Below, in pieces: positions 12,388 through 27,498 of a stretch of 64,000 bases of DNA. The notes beneath the pieces are model-generated. The model searched no databases. It was given only the letters and a program-made list of their open reading frames with translations, and was not told where the DNA came from. The translations under genes were made by a program, and so were the position numbers. The DNA comes from Armillaria gallica. Taxonomy: Eukaryota; Basidiomycota; Agaricomycetes; Agaricales; Physalacriaceae. Location of the stretch: contig JBANDB010000006.1 of the NCBI GenBank assembly GCA_037576215.1, positions 806,001 to 870,000 on the forward strand, in the 5' to 3' direction. How positions within the stretch are numbered: position 1 is the stretch's first letter; each line of letters starts with the position of its first letter.

Positions 12388-13223
12388 TTCGACCGCATTT
12401 CTAATTCGATTTTCATTCCATATAATCTCTGAACTTGGGTGTTGAATCGGAGCGGACACAAATATCGGTATAGAAATCGTCAAGGCAAACTGGGGATGTT
12501 CAGAGTGTATCTACGCGTTGTTGATATCGAGATTCGCGCGAAATAAGACGCGACTGTGCACGACATAACGGATGAGAATGACGATCTAGAAATGAAGGAA
12601 AAGATATGGATACTTATGTGCGCCAGAGACTTTTGGGCCAGTGAGTCTCGACCTGCAGGAAGTTTCAATAGCTCGGTTTCAGCGCCTGTTGGTGCGGGAA
12701 GGGTAAAGGGGCCCGACTCGCTGTACCATTGCAACACACTTTCTGGTAAGCAATATGTTCTGGCCTAGATACAGCTCATGATAGGACAGGCACTCTGTGT
12801 TTCCATTCAGCCCAATCATTGGTCCAGAGGGGTCCCGGTTATCATCGGAGAAAAGAAATCAGGAGGAGGACCAAAGAGATAATCCTTGCCTTCCTCCAAG
12901 ACGTCGACATTCCGTAGATGCCCGTATCTGATCTGTTACACCTCCTCGGAACGTTGGGAACTGGCGGTGCTCCGTGTCGCGCTGCATCAATCGCTGGGAC
13001 AATTACCCGTTTCTGAGCAACATGATACGTAGTCTATTCTGTACCTCAATGGCCCTTGGGAATAAGCAGGCCTAGTCGCGAGGCAATCCAGAGCGCCGTC
13101 GAACGCTGGAGTCGTCGAGCCAATGGCCATCAGTGACGCGTGGGAAAGACCGGCTGACTTCATTAAATAAGGCGGTCAAATCGATGGCCTACTCTTCCTC
13201 CTGAACCACCACCATCTCCTACA
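12388..13223. promoter_or_regulatory. Enolase upstream region
   Basis: About 840 bases with no supported gene. The last 60 bases before the enolase ATG contain TTAAATAA (13163-13170), a good TATA-box candidate. It is followed by a pyrimidine-rich stretch (about 13190-13222), a layout common in strongly expressed fungal glycolytic genes. Confidence 0.5.
13163..13170 (+). promoter_or_regulatory. Candidate TATA box of the enolase gene
   Basis: The sequence TTAAATAA lies 54 bases upstream of the enolase ATG and is followed by a C/T-rich tract. The position fits a core promoter element of a highly expressed gene. It was identified by pattern only. Confidence 0.45.
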
Positions 13224-14932
<1,709 letters not shown>

Positions 14933-15219
14933 AGAGGAAGTGCTCAAAAAGAAGAAGATAGTTGTAACAAATAAATAGACATTGCTCATCTCACACATCA
15001 TGTACACGAAAATACGACCACTGCTAGTTAAATGCTTATATGGTCCTTTGACAGCAGAGATCGAGCGGTGTTCTCTGAAGGTACGCGAGTACGAGGTAAT
15101 GTTTTGCTCATAAAGACACTGTAGAGTCTGAATTATTCAATATGCATATCGTGACAATAGATCCAGTAACGAGTATGGTATGTATCATACATGCGAAGGG
15201 TATCATAAGCATAACACCG

Positions 15220-18200
15220 TCATAATCCGGATACAGCACTGGCCCTATCCAGAAGACCCATCATGCGTCTACTCAAGCGCTCCGCCTCTAACTTACGCTC
15301 TAGCACCTGGTGAGCGGGCGTTTTTTCTTGGGGAGCCATACTTTACCCCCGCTCTTGGTTTCCGCGCGTAGAGCATTGATGGCGGATAGGTCTACCACCC
15401 GAGGCGAGGTCGAGAACTTGATCACATCTCGATACAGCAATTTTGTCTCCGTCGTGAGAGAGCGCAGCGTCGGAGGCGAAGGAGAGCGATCTGAGTCTGA
15501 ATCGTCCGTGTCAGAGAATCCGGACGGGTCGAGGGGTGGCGTCGGCGAGCGCGCGAAGGGCTCGGGGAGTGGCGGGAGTGTCTCGATCTCGCGTAGCAAG
15601 TCTTGTCCCTTGAGATACGAGTTCTCCGTCCTAAGGAATCGGACCGTTCCTCGCAGTGCCTCGATCTAGGCGAAATATTGTATTGGTCTGTTTTATTTTT
15701 TTCAACAAGAGGCCGCCTTACCTGCTCTAGCAAATGGGACGTTTCCAGGCTGCCTTCGACGGCTATGGGCTCGGTTTCCGCTGGTTGAACTCCCAGGGCT
15801 ATGAAACGTGAATGATGTCTTCTCGATAAAGTATAAAATGGAGAGTACCTTGACGGTCATGGCCAGCTGTCATAGTCTTCAGCTTGGCATTGTCTTGTTC
15901 TAGGGTATCCAAGTCGGCTTGGAGTTGCTCCATGGCCTCTTCATAGGCGCGCTCTTGCTTATGAGCCTTGGCCAGCTCGCCTTCAAGATCAGCAATCGTA
16001 TCCGCCTGTTTCTTCACCGCCTCCATTCGTCGCTGCATGAGCTCAATCTTGACTCCTGATTCTTGGATATTTTGGTCCTTGGTCTTGAGGCTTCGGACGA
16101 GCCCTTGAAGCTCGTCGTTCAGTTGTGCGACTTTCCTCTCCGCTTCGATGTTGACTGCTAAAGTGGCTTTGATCTCATCGACCCGAGTCACCCATGGTGC
16201 GATGCTCGATGCTGGGAGATGCAAGGATTCAGTGTGCATGGCTATAGAGAAACGCTGCACTGCTCACCCTTCGTAACATTTTCTGCTTCCATCATTAGAG
16301 GTAAGAGCTTCGCACCCTCTTGCACAAGCTGGCTAAGAGAAGCCCCAATGGGCTCCCAGAAAGATGCATCTATCTTTGCATCCATACCCACAGTCGTAGT
16401 AGTAGCCTGCTTCACATAACCAAGAATTGTGTTGAGCTGGAAGGGTGTCTTCGCAGTTCTCACGTCACTCAAGTGAGGCATGATCTGTTTCGCCAACTGG
16501 AGGAGAAAATATTAGATGACGCGGTTGGTAATGAAGAATTTGAAACATACTGTGATTGCAAAATTGACAGGTTCCTGTACAGCATTGCTTAGAGATTGCA
16601 TATGGGGCACAACGTGCGGCTTCAGATGTGCAGAGTCTTTGACTAACTCTTCCGTCCGCTTGGTCAATTTCCTGGAAAACATAAGTTAAAATCGCCGCTA
16701 TGGACAAGGGTAAATTCCAGATACCTAGACAGGCTCTTAGCGCTCTTGCACTGATCAAGAGCTTCTGCAATGGCTCGAACAGATCGGTATCGATATTCAA
16801 ACCACCCATATCCAGAACAACGTCTGTCCCAAGCGTGCGTGAGTATAACTGGCAGCGGTTGAGTTCGGAACCATCTAATTGACCTTCATCCTTGAGGATA
16901 GCCTCTACGGACGTCTTCGTCAGACCAACGGCGGCAGCAAAAATGTCAAGATCGAGATCGAAAGCTGTAACATATCCTTGCTCCCGCTCTCCCAAGTCAT
17001 GGTCAAAGCCATCAAAATACTTGTCGGCGAGATGATCAAATTGGGCTTGAATCCTGATTAAAAGAATTAGCTACATCTCTTCTTCACGTAGAAAACGAGA
17101 TGAAATTTCACTTTTCAATGTCACTAGCGCATTCCATCTCCCGGAACGCGTCTCGTCGCAAAAGATCGATTTGCATGTCAATCCGCTTTTCCATTGGTGC
17201 GATCTCAGGATATATCCGGCCTTTGTTCAAGAAGGTTTCTACGTCGCACTTGCGCAATATAGCGGCGAAACGCTTGCAGAGAATGGAAACAGCAGAAATT
17301 CGACCGCGGAGCTGACAACACAGTCAGCATTGCGCCGAGGAACTATGTGATGCTTACTCACATCACAGATACCGACAAGGATATCAGAAACCGATCCATT
17401 GAGCGATTCAGGTAAACCATGAGCCTGAGCGACAACGGTATTTATCAGGTCCGTCTTGTATGCTAGGCGTTGGAAAAATAGATAACAGCTGGTTGCATCA
17501 CTATCTGTCTCGAGATACAATTGAGGCAGGTAAGGCTGTCATGAACTCAGCGCTGGGTAAGATACATGTTCAACAGAACACTTGCCTGAACGATACCCAG
17601 CAGTTCTCTGCTTTCCCTCGCCTCCAGTTGTTTGAGCTCCAGCTCAATATTCCTGGCCTGGTTCTTAGAAGCTGAGGACTGGAGTTTGAGGTTCAAGGAC
17701 ATCATGGCCGCCGTTTGGGATGCTGCCGTGGCAGATTCGCTTTGGGCGGTCTGCGTTTGTAAACGGAGAGCGTCAAGTTCCCTATCAAAACATTCTCAGC
17801 ACACGGTTGCGGATCCCACATATGATACTCACGTCTGAAGCTGGAGAACGAGTTCTCTGAATTGAAGAATGGTACCTTCCAAGTCAAGGGTAGCTTCCTC
17901 TAGGACTTCGGCTTTCCGCATGTGTTCTTGAATCTGTATATCCTTCGATTCTGCAAGGACGTAAGCCGCGATGACTTCACGAGGCCGAAATAAACATACG
18001 AAGATCTTCGTGGAGAGCCTTCTCAGTCTCAACATGATTCTCTTCGAGCTCATCACTGAGTTCCTTCAAAGCCTCGAGATCTTCGATCGTGATCCGCATT
18101 TCTTCAATTTTCTAAAGATAATAAACAGGTAAGTGATTGTGTTTTGACTTGGCGACACTAACAACGAACCTCGCCAAGCATGAGATTGCGCTCTGTCAGC

Positions 18201-19841
18201 TGGACGAGCATCTCTCTACACCCAGAGCGTCGTCAAGTTGTAATTTAAGGTCTTCGATCTGGATCTCTGCATTAGACAATTTGATGACGACAGAGTCGTA
18301 CTGGGCTAGAGGACCGTTAATTGGATTATTGAAGTGGTTTTAATAACTCACATTGGAGATCTTCGATTCCCCCGACGTCCTTTTCCATTTCCGATATCTT
18401 CCTCCTTTGTTCCATTTCTGTTTCTTGTGTCATATCGCGCAGCCTAAAGCGGAATTAGACCGAGACGGAGGGGTACGACAAAGAAAGGTACCTGACTAGT
18501 GCTTCTTTGAGTCGTTCATTCTGCTTCTCGAGGTGGAGGTATGCTACAGAATCTTTGCCGGTGTTACTGCTTTCTTCATCAATGGAAGCATCTGTGATCG
18601 ATGAGAGAATATAAGGAACGTAAAGGGATGAGAGCATACCTGCATGCTCTTCCTTGTAGACCTCCAGTTCTATCTCGGCAAGAGACAACCGATCCTTGAG
18701 TTCCTCCAGCTCTGACTCCGCCATCTCTGCTCTTTCCTCGGCGACTTCTTTATCTAACATCGCCATCTCTAGTAATTCTTGGCCATCAAGAAGGCGCGTC
18801 TCAGACAACTGTGCCAATTGTTGAGCATCAGCAAGTTCGCGTTTAGAGGCTATGAGATCAGTCTGAAGAGAATTGAGTTTTGCTTGGAGTTTGGGACGAA
18901 GGGCGACAAATGATTCTGCTTCAGAAAGTCGCGTTTCTAGTTCACGGACGTGTCTTGCATCATCGGCACGTTTAGCCTCCAAGACGCGTACCTTGGCACG
19001 CAGCTCATGTAGTTCTTGTTCGTCTGGAGGTGGCGGCTGAAAATAGGGTTATCGGGGAGCTTTCGGCATAGAACGAAACGTACAAGTGGAACCAGAGGAG
19101 AAGGCTCTCTCATGACATGATGGAAAATTTGAGGTGACGGAGGCGTAGCTGGTTGAGATGGAGATTGAGAAAGGGGAGAAGAGACGCGTGGTATTGTTGT
19201 GCCATTCGGCGGCGATGTCTGTTTCTGTGTAGGTGATGGAGCATTTCGTAGCAATGTTGTCTTCGTGGGAGGTCTTGAGGGTGTTGCTGTTTCTGGTGGA
19301 CTAGATCGTACAGGGAACGACTTGCGCGATGGGAGGATAGTCGTAGGTTGCTTCTTTGTCGGCGATGCCTGTCCCAATCGACTTGCTCGTGGAACAGGCG
19401 TCGCTGCAGGTTTGGCTGGACTATTTGACCGCGCCGACAATGCTGGCGAAGCTGTCCGTATAGAATTTGACCGTGCCACTCCTACACTGGGGGTTCGTTG
19501 GTGGCCAAACGAAGGTCTAGTTGCAAGTACCGGTCGCTGCACTGTTCGTCAAGGTAGAACGCATACAAGAAGGTAATTACGCACACTCGGCCCTGCTGCT
19601 GGCTGCTGTTCCATACCATGCGTTCCCTTTATCTGCACAGGCCTCACGAACAAGCCGTAATTCATCCTGCATTTGAAGTACGCCTGGCCCTCGAAGGTTC
19701 CATCATTCTTCCCATTGGGCTCGTACAATTCGATCCCGAAGAACTTCCCGGCTTCCCATTTAATGATCCATTCCACCGGATTACCCCGCGCCCGACGGGG
19801 ACGTCAACGATGGTCCCAACAGGAAGATTAACAGCACTCAT
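15220..19841 (-). CDS. Dynactin large subunit p150Glued-like
   Basis: The largest dynactin subunit, which links dynein to microtubules and cargo. It starts at 19841 with MSAVNLPVGTIVDVPVGRG, leading into a CAP-Gly domain (FFGIELYEPNGKNDG, YFKCRMNYGLFVRPVQIK). A long Ser/Pro/Thr-rich basic linker follows (about 19100-19560), then coiled coil (about 17850-19000). The dynactin-specific region (about 16300-17500) comes next, and a second coiled coil (ELQGLVRSLKTKDQNIQ, about 15850-16190). The true end is the coiled-coil tail QVLERKLEAERLSRR with TGA at 15220-15222. It becomes readable only if the T6 run at 15321-15326 is one base too short. A second break (about 19763-19766) falls inside the CAP-Gly domain. 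Many short introns. Confidence 0.88.
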
Positions 19842-20002
19842 TGAATCGGACGATGTCCAAAGACATTGACGGACGCGAGGAGAAAGGATGTCACAGGTGT
19901 GACCTTAGCTCCTTCCATCCGCCCAGTGGGGCCTCTACTGTAATCGGTCCGACCTCCAAGCCCCAGTGCGACTTGGAAGCGTTCTGCTGAGATTTGAAGA
20001 CG
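19842..20002. promoter_or_regulatory. Bidirectional promoter, dynactin p150 / raptor
   Basis: Only 161 bases separate the two divergent start codons, so both transcripts must share or overlap their promoter and 5' leaders. No clear TATA box is seen. Confidence 0.5.
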
Positions 20003-23000
20003 ATGCCCGAACATATGCCTTCGAGGCCGCCTCCCAAATTTCACACCGGTATGCCCTACTTTTACCTTGACGTTTGCTAGCTAACGCGTATCGCCAGGCC
20101 TCAATTCTGACTCGGAGAGCGAGACGGATTCGAGCAGGAAGCAGTCGCATTCACGGACGAGGACCGACAATAATATTTCTCATCGCGGGGCGTCGCTCGA
20201 AACGTCCGTGGACGCAGCCGCGCCTCCCATTCCGTACTGGTCAGCAAAACGGCATCTAACATGTGGCAACCCTACCCCCCAGCCTCCGTGGTCCGCTCAG
20301 CTCACACCGTGGCGCAATTCCGCCCTAGGGAAGCTCAAAACTGCCAATGCAGCATTGATCCTTTGCCTCAACATTGATGTCGACCCACCCGACGTTGTCA
20401 AAACTCAGCCATGTGCCGCTTTGGAGTGTTGGGTTGACCCTAGATTACTTCCCTCGAACCGTGCAGTCGAAGCTATTGGTGCCAATCTCAAGTCCCAGTA
20501 TGAAGGGCTCAGTCTCAAGATCCAGTACAAGCCAATACTCGACCCTTCACAAGAGGACATCCGGAAATGTTGTCAACAGCTCCGCCGACAAGCCAAGGAT
20601 GACGCTGTCTTATTTCACTATAATGGCACGGAGTTCCCAAGCCTACAGCCAGCGGAGAGTTGTGGTGTTTCAACCGGAACTACACTCAGTACATTCCGGT
20701 GTCTCTTCAGGACATACAGAATTGGTTGGGGTCTCCTGGTGTGTATATATGGGACTGCTCTGCTGCGGGTCATCTTCTGCAGAATTTCAACCAGTTTGCG
20801 GAGCGTCGCGACAGCGATGCAAGCATGTCACATGGTGGCTACGCGCCGGAACGTACACCGTACCTGCAGTCGATACAGCTAGCTGCGTGCGCCGCGAATG
20901 AGCATCTTCCCTCATGCCCTGAGCTACCTGCCGATGTTTTTACATCATGCCTCACCTCTCCCATTGACATGGCCCTTCGGTATTTCGTCCTTAACCAAAA
21001 ATTACCGGATGGCGTCGAGCAAGATATGATCATGCAGCTTCCAGGTGATCTTAAAGATCGTCGTACCCCTTTGGGAGAATTGAACTGGATCTTCATTGCC
21101 ATCACTGATACCATTGCATGGACTTCGTTTTCCCGAGAGACGTTTTCACGATTATATCGATGTGACCTCCTCGTTGCATCGCTTTTCCGCAACTTTCTGC
21201 TTGCAGAGCGCATCCTGAAGAATTATGGGTGCACTCCGCATACATACCCTCCCCTTCCCGCCACTAATACACATCCTCTGTGGGCAACATGGGACCTAGC
21301 TGTGGACGCGTGTCTACGACAGCTCCCCGATCTTCTTCGTAATAAAGCGCCAGCGAAAGCTAAGAATTCCGCGACAGGTCAGCCACCGGCGCCTGCAGCA
21401 GTGATCACAGATGAAAACGAAGTCTTACCTGGTCGCATTGGGAGTCTTCGCCATGTGACTAAAGACGAAGACGCTTCGCAAATCCCACCCTATACCTATG
21501 TTCCTAGTCGGTTCTTTGCTGACCAGCTCACCGCGTTCGAAGTTTGGATATCTCGAGGTGGTTCTGCCTTGACGAGACGCGGTCCTATGTCCATGCCAAT
21601 CTCGAAGGAGAAGGGATTGGAGGAAAATGGAACCACTGCTGCTAATGGTGCAATTGAGGACCCGCTCGTTCCTCGAAAACCGCCAGATCAGCTGCCCATT
21701 GTTCTCCAAGTCCTGCTTTCCCAGCCACATCGCCTACGCGCACTTATTCTCCTCTCTCAATTCGTAGATTTGGGACCATGGGCCGTTAACATGGTCCTTT
21801 CCATTGGCATATTCCCCTACATGGCGAAGCTTCTCCAGGCTGCCGGGCAAGACCTTCGTCCGGTGCTCATCTTTATATGGACCCGCATTCTCGCTGTTGA
21901 TCCATCGGTACAAGTCGATCTATATAACAACGCTCAAGGATACCGTTATTTCTCCAAAATTCTCGCAATGCCTGACGACGGCGTTCTGCCGAACTCATCC
22001 GAACATCAAGCGATGGTATGCTTCATTCTCGCGTCTCTGTCCCGCGACTTTCCCAATGGTCAAGCTGCATGCTGGGATGAACGAGTCTTTGACGCTTGTC
22101 TTGACAAGCTAGATGATCCTGATTTTCTGCTTCGTCAATGGGCTGCCCTGTGTATTGCCCAACTTTGGGATTCAAATGACAAGGGTAGAAAGGACGCTGT
22201 GCAGCGTATGACCACAGAAAAGCTCAACGTCATGCTTAATGATGAGTCTGTGGAAGTACGTTGTGCTGTGCTCTACGCCTTGCAGACATTTATGGGGGCC
22301 AGCGGTTCGTTAGATCCAACCAAGAGAGGAGGCGGAGGCAGCGGAAATTTGATGGGGTTGTTCGAAATGGAGGAAAACTTCCACATGCGTCTAGAGGTCT
22401 CCTTGGTCATGGGCGCCACCTTCATCATCAAGGATGATGCAAGTCCCATGGCACGGAAAGAGCTATTGGTTTTGATAAGCTCTCTGGTAAGGGAATGGAG
22501 AGGTCATTTTGTTGTGTGTGCGTGGTTATATTGGGAACAGGACCAACGCTGGCGCACAAAGGGCTTTGGTCCCCATTCACCAGTCGACGACGTCAGCGGA
22601 CAGGCAATCGATGAATGGCTAGACAGTTTCGACTTCTCCAGTCAAGAAGAAAACCGGGTCATCTTGTCGTCTTTCTTCACAATCTTTGTGGTCCTCCTCG
22701 ACCTTTCGGAGGACCCTTACTCCGAGGTTGCTGCTAATGCCCAGACGATCGTGGACTATATCATGGCCCTTCTTTTGGATTCGCCGTTCAGTCAGCATGA
22801 TGCGACCAGTCTCAGACGACAGCCTATCGTATCTCCAGACTACCGTCCATCAGTCATTGAGACCACACCCCGATCACGAGTACCCTCCAGCCACTCTCCT
22901 CTCACATCCACTCCGCCATCTCCAAAACCACCTCGTCCCGCGTTCCCTCGCAGCGACACGATGACCTCAGTAACCACGTCTGTATCGAATACCCTCCGAC

Positions 23001-25080
23001 GCACATCCTCCTTTGCTAATGCTCTGAAGACGTTCGCAAACGGTGTCACTTTTCCTTCTCTGGAAGATGGCCATTCCGCACTGTTTGGGTCATCGCGTTC
23101 AGACTTTGACGTATCCCGACCACCATCCCCTAACTTGAACCTTGCGCGATACGCGCCGCCTTACTATCGCATGTCGCTACCCATCTATCAAAACGGGAAT
23201 TCATCCTCCCCCTCCCTTCAACCGACTGTACTAGACTACACCCCGAGAGATGTCATGGAGGCGTTGATGCTGGAAGATATGGAACGATTGAGAGCGCGAC
23301 ATAGAAAGCACCGACGTGGCGGTGGCGGTGGTTCTATACCCAGCCCAAGTAATAGTACTTTTTCTACTGGATCCTCAGCTAGTAGTTTGATGTTGGGGCT
23401 GGGAACAGGTATGGGACTGCGGGACGTGCTTCCGCTGAAGAGCACATACTTTGATTGGTGCACGGAGTATTTTACGGAACCGCAGATGAGGGTGAGTGCT
23501 ATTCTTTACAGGCCTTTCAGTCTGAACTGATGTTGTTCTGATAGCAAACGGAAGCGGATGAACCGGGAAGCATACAATATAATCATCAAGTCTGGAGACA
23601 ACGTCGAAACGAGAAGGTTGACGTCGAGACCCGTTCTCAAGCAGAGATTGCCCGTAAGTCTCTTATTATTGCATGATACGGTTGATAGCCAATTCATTTA
23701 TTAGCATGTCATCGATGGGACAGGCCAGTCGCGACGTTACAATCTATAGGACACCCGATGACCATGGCGTTCCATTCTTATGACCAACACCTTGTAGTCG
23801 CCAACGAGCACGATATTGTCGCGTATGTCTTCCTGTCATGCTGTTTGATTTCTCAACTAATCGTATCGCAGAGTTTGGGACTGGTCGCAGAAGAAGAAAT
23901 TGAATCAGTTCTGCAATGGTAATCCCAGAGGAACTTCAATTACTTCTATGCATATCATTAACCAGGACGTTGGTGGTATTATCATGACCGGGTCCGGTAC
24001 GTCTCCCTGATTTAGACGCCAACATCCCATTGAATTGTTCGGACCAGATGATGGTATCGTGCGACTCTTTCGCAATTATGATCCTACCCTAGAACAAGGT
24101 CCCATACAGCTGGTCAGCGCGTTCCGTGGCCTGCAAGAGGTAATATCCATCAAACGCGGGTCTGGCCTTGTGATGGATTGGAAAGCTGCGAATGGAACTT
24201 TGCTTATCGGCGGAGATTCCCGTATCATCAAGAGCTGGGATGCTCAGACGGAGTCTCAGGGAATGGTACGTGGATATATCGCAATGTGTCATCTCCCGCA
24301 ACTTGAGAATTCAAATAGGACATCCTGACTGACTCCGAAAGTCCGGTTACAGCTATTGCCTCGGATCGCCATGGTTACTCTGAAGTCTTTGCTGTCAGCT
24401 TTGCTAATGGTGCGGTAAAGCTATTCGATGCCCGAATTGACGACGAGGAGCCTGTGATCATGACATTCCCGGGCCACACGACGTGGGTTCAAAATATTTG
24501 TCCGCATCCGGCCTCGGGCTTCCAATTCCTGTCCGCTGGGTATGTCTTTAAAGTTTTGATGTCTACATTTCTGTACCTTACGCCTGAATGTGTAGCGTGG
24601 ATGGCATCGTCAAGCTTTGGGATCTCCGAAATGAAAGGCAGGCCGCCGAAACGTGGGATCTGAACTCAAGGGGACTGTCCGCCTTCGATGTTCATCGGAC
24701 TACCGAAGTGTTCGCTGGGTAAGTGGTGATGGCTTTAGCGCTCATTCTGCCATTGAACACTGGCTTAGATCTTCCGCTATAACGCCTCACCAATGGAAGG
24801 AGCAGAAGATAACCGTTCAATCTATCAAAGGACAGATGAAGCCCTCTAGCGTTTCGGTTCCCACTGGACATGTCCTTCAACCGCCTCGCGTCCCGGCGTC
24901 ACCCTTTTCGCACCGACTGACGTCTTTGGTGTTTCACCCCACGGAAATGTTGTACGGTGTCGGAGAGCCAGATGGCACCGGTAAGCTTTTCGCTATTTCA
25001 CTGTGTCGTACAAGGCTGAGACTGTATCGGCAGTCCGAATCCTAGGCTGCAATTTAACCTCGGACCCGTCCTCCAATTGA
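20003..25080 (+). CDS. Raptor, TORC1 regulatory subunit
   Basis: The scaffold that presents substrates to TOR kinase in TORC1 and governs nutrient-dependent growth. A short first exon (MPEHMPSRPPPKFHTG, start 20003) is spliced to the main exon. The raptor N-terminal caspase-like domain follows: ANAALILCLNIDVDPPDVVK, ALECWVDP, LFHYNG..., YTQYIPVSLQDIQNWLGSP and VYIWDCSAAG. Next come HEAT-like repeats (QPHRLRALILLSQFVDLGPW, about 21700-22750) and a Ser/Pro-rich linker (about 22850-23350). Seven-bladed WD40 repeats in several exons (VWDWSQKKKLNQF, DDGIVRLFRNYDP, GIVKLWDLRN) end at TGA 25078-25080. At about 20627 one base is missing in the invariant His-Gly-His-Gly block (GGCACGGA where GGCCACGGA is expected), breaking the frame. 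Confidence 0.93.
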
Positions 25081-25430
25081 TCGGGGGCCGCATTTGGTGG
25101 AATATATCTACGTTTATCGTCTCGTAAAATTATTCTTGCTTTGTTTTGCACGCATAATATTGTATAGTAGAATCTATCGCAATAATGTATTCGTTTAGCT
25201 GTGATATTGTACCAGTAGAAAATGTAATGTGCATGTCTTGTCCGAAGCCTTAGCCTAGACAGATCGGAGGCTTGTTTACTTAAGGAGGCTCTTGCGTTAT
25301 TACCACTACAAGCACCGACATCGGCACTTAAGATCTGCTCCCCTTCTGCCTTTTTCCTGCGGCGTTTTCCATACAACCAGACCCTTTGGCATGTACTCAT
25401 AGAGTGCAGATATATTCTGGCAGCAAAATT
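25081..25430. other. Spacer between raptor and zinc-finger gene
   Basis: About 350 A/T-rich bases that probably hold the raptor 3' UTR and the promoter of the next gene on the same strand. No coding signal was found. Confidence 0.4.
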
Positions 25431-27003
25431 ATGGTAAAAGCAATCACAGACGAGCAGGTGAGACCTTGGTTTTTCTCGAAGCCCCATTACTGACCGGCAC
25501 CTACCCCTTGCGCCTTCAGCTACCGCCTGAACGGAAGGACACGACGAAGAAGAAAGTTGCAGCGAAAAAGAAGAACGTAGCCACAGGAGTATGGCCCTGC
25601 AAGATCAACGGATGCAACAAGCAGTTCGCGCGTGAGGCAGACTTGAAGAGACACCAGAGGACAACGAAACTGCATTCGATGCCCGGATTGTACGTGCTTG
25701 CGCTCTTGAAATCGCGTCTATAGTAACGGGTTGTAGCTCTTGCCCTCAATGCGACGCTACCTTCACAAGGGTGAGTATGTTCACGTCGTATTTCCAGTAC
25801 CGAGGTTATTTACTGCGGCGCTAGACTGATGCTCTCCGGCGCCATCAGAAGTCAAGGTCGATTTGTTTTTATTCTTTCTACGTGCAGTTGCTGAAGGCCA
25901 TCGTAGACATAACGGCATCGTGATCGAGGCAATGGAACAGGAGCTACTGAACGAGGGTCCTTCAAGGAGTAGCAGCATCGCGCCGTCCATCAAAGGCAAG
26001 GAACCCATGTTAGCGACATCACACTCCGCTCAAGGAAAATCTGTGGTATCTGGACCAGCTACTGGCCATTCCAGTTATTATCGTCAACATACCGCGCACT
26101 CAAGCAGTACCTTTCTTTCTCCTCTTCTGATGAACATTGTCTAATCAATTGTGCTAGCATATGTACCTGAATATACACAGGTAGGCTTGCCGACGTCTGC
26201 CACCCGGCTTAACGGCGCGACGAATTGGGCTCAATCGCACCCGTGGCCTGAGGGTGTACCACCGCCTGCCGCTATCGGATACCCTATATACTATACACCT
26301 CCCCTTATTACCGTCAGAACGGGGTCACTCCTGTACCTCAACATCAGCATCAACCTCCGACCGAAACAGATTACCGCGCAGGCTCCTCATCGAGAACCCA
26401 ATCACCCCATCAGACCGCCCATTCCCGCTTGGGGACCCCCCAAAACGATTCAAATTCCTCCCCGTCTGGACCGGAGACTCCTGATGGTGATCAGCAAATG
26501 TCAGCCTCCCACGAGCCTGCTACAGTGAATCCTTCAGATGTCGACACTCTTACAGAGGAAGAGATGAAGGTTCTCTCAATGCAGCTCACCCACGCAGCAA
26601 TGGAGGTCGTGCTCAACAACGCAAAATATCCGCGGCGGGAAAGTATGCATGGCGGCGTCAATCTGGAGATATCAATTCGCGGTGGTCAAGTCCAAATCAG
26701 CCAGAGAGTGATCTGGATCATGGTGAGGATGCGAGAATGTCTCCCGGGGATCGTACGGGGTCTGGTTTACTCTCTTATGGGACGCCTCTTGATCGTCCTG
26801 AGCCCATGGAGCATATGCTGACAGAGGATGGCGAGCCGATGCTTAACCCAGGTATGTTGATATAGATGTTCTTGGTGCTGTCTGACTGTCAGCTGTATAT
26901 AGCGGAACTTCTGACACAGGTAAGAGTTAAATAACGGTATCCGCACTGAATTTTGCGCCTGATGTTTCAAAAGGAATCTCTGGCTTCACCCCCTCCTTCA
27001 TGA
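25431..27003 (+). CDS. C2H2 zinc-finger protein, probable transcription factor
   Basis: A probable nuclear DNA-binding regulator. The first exon (MVKAITDEQ, start 25431) splices to a basic Lys-rich stretch and a C2H2 finger, CKINGCNKQFAREADLKRHQ, whose second His lies six residues beyond the first. A second finger (CPQCDATFTR joined to TDALRRHQKSR) is split over two exons. The remainder is Ser/Pro/Gln-rich with an acidic helix DVDTLTEEEMKVLSMQL that could be an activation region. Two short exons give AELLTQ and ESLASPPPS, with TGA at 27001-27003. The frame breaks at the C run 26301-26304 and again between about 26620 and 26665; the joint near 25850 is also out of phase. No specific orthologue recognised. 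Confidence 0.65.
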
Positions 27004-27498
27004 CTTCACGATTGGTTGGACTTGTAGTAAATCTGACACTTTATGATATCTGTACAACACTATTTCCTTTCCCGTCGTCAAGCACGTAAGCTTCTTTCGT
27101 TACTTTACTATCGGCGTAGTCGATTTTTTGTTAGGTTCCGTGTTTATGGTAGCCTTTTGGTGATCTTGGTCAGATTCATGTACAACAGTATGAAGCACAT
27201 TGCTCTACGTTATTGTGAGTATCTATATTGCTTGCGACCCATACTGGATCTAACCCAGTATCTCCAGGGCTATTCATAATGCGTTACGGACTCATTAATA
27301 CATGCATTGTGCATTCAATACTTACGACAGTGATGCTCCCGACGAGACACCAAGGCACGCAAAAATACAGATTTATTTGTTGATCTACTATATGCTACAG
27401 ATTAAAGCTGTGGAGAGCCAAAATTGCGCAAAGGTATAGGCCCGTCGATACCGTCTGTTGAAAGAGGGACGAAAGGCGATGCACATGCAAGTTTTACA
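27004..27498. other. Convergent spacer, no gene
   Basis: About 500 A/T-rich bases between two gene 3' ends that face each other. It probably contains both 3' UTRs. No coding or RNA gene signal was noticed. Confidence 0.4.
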
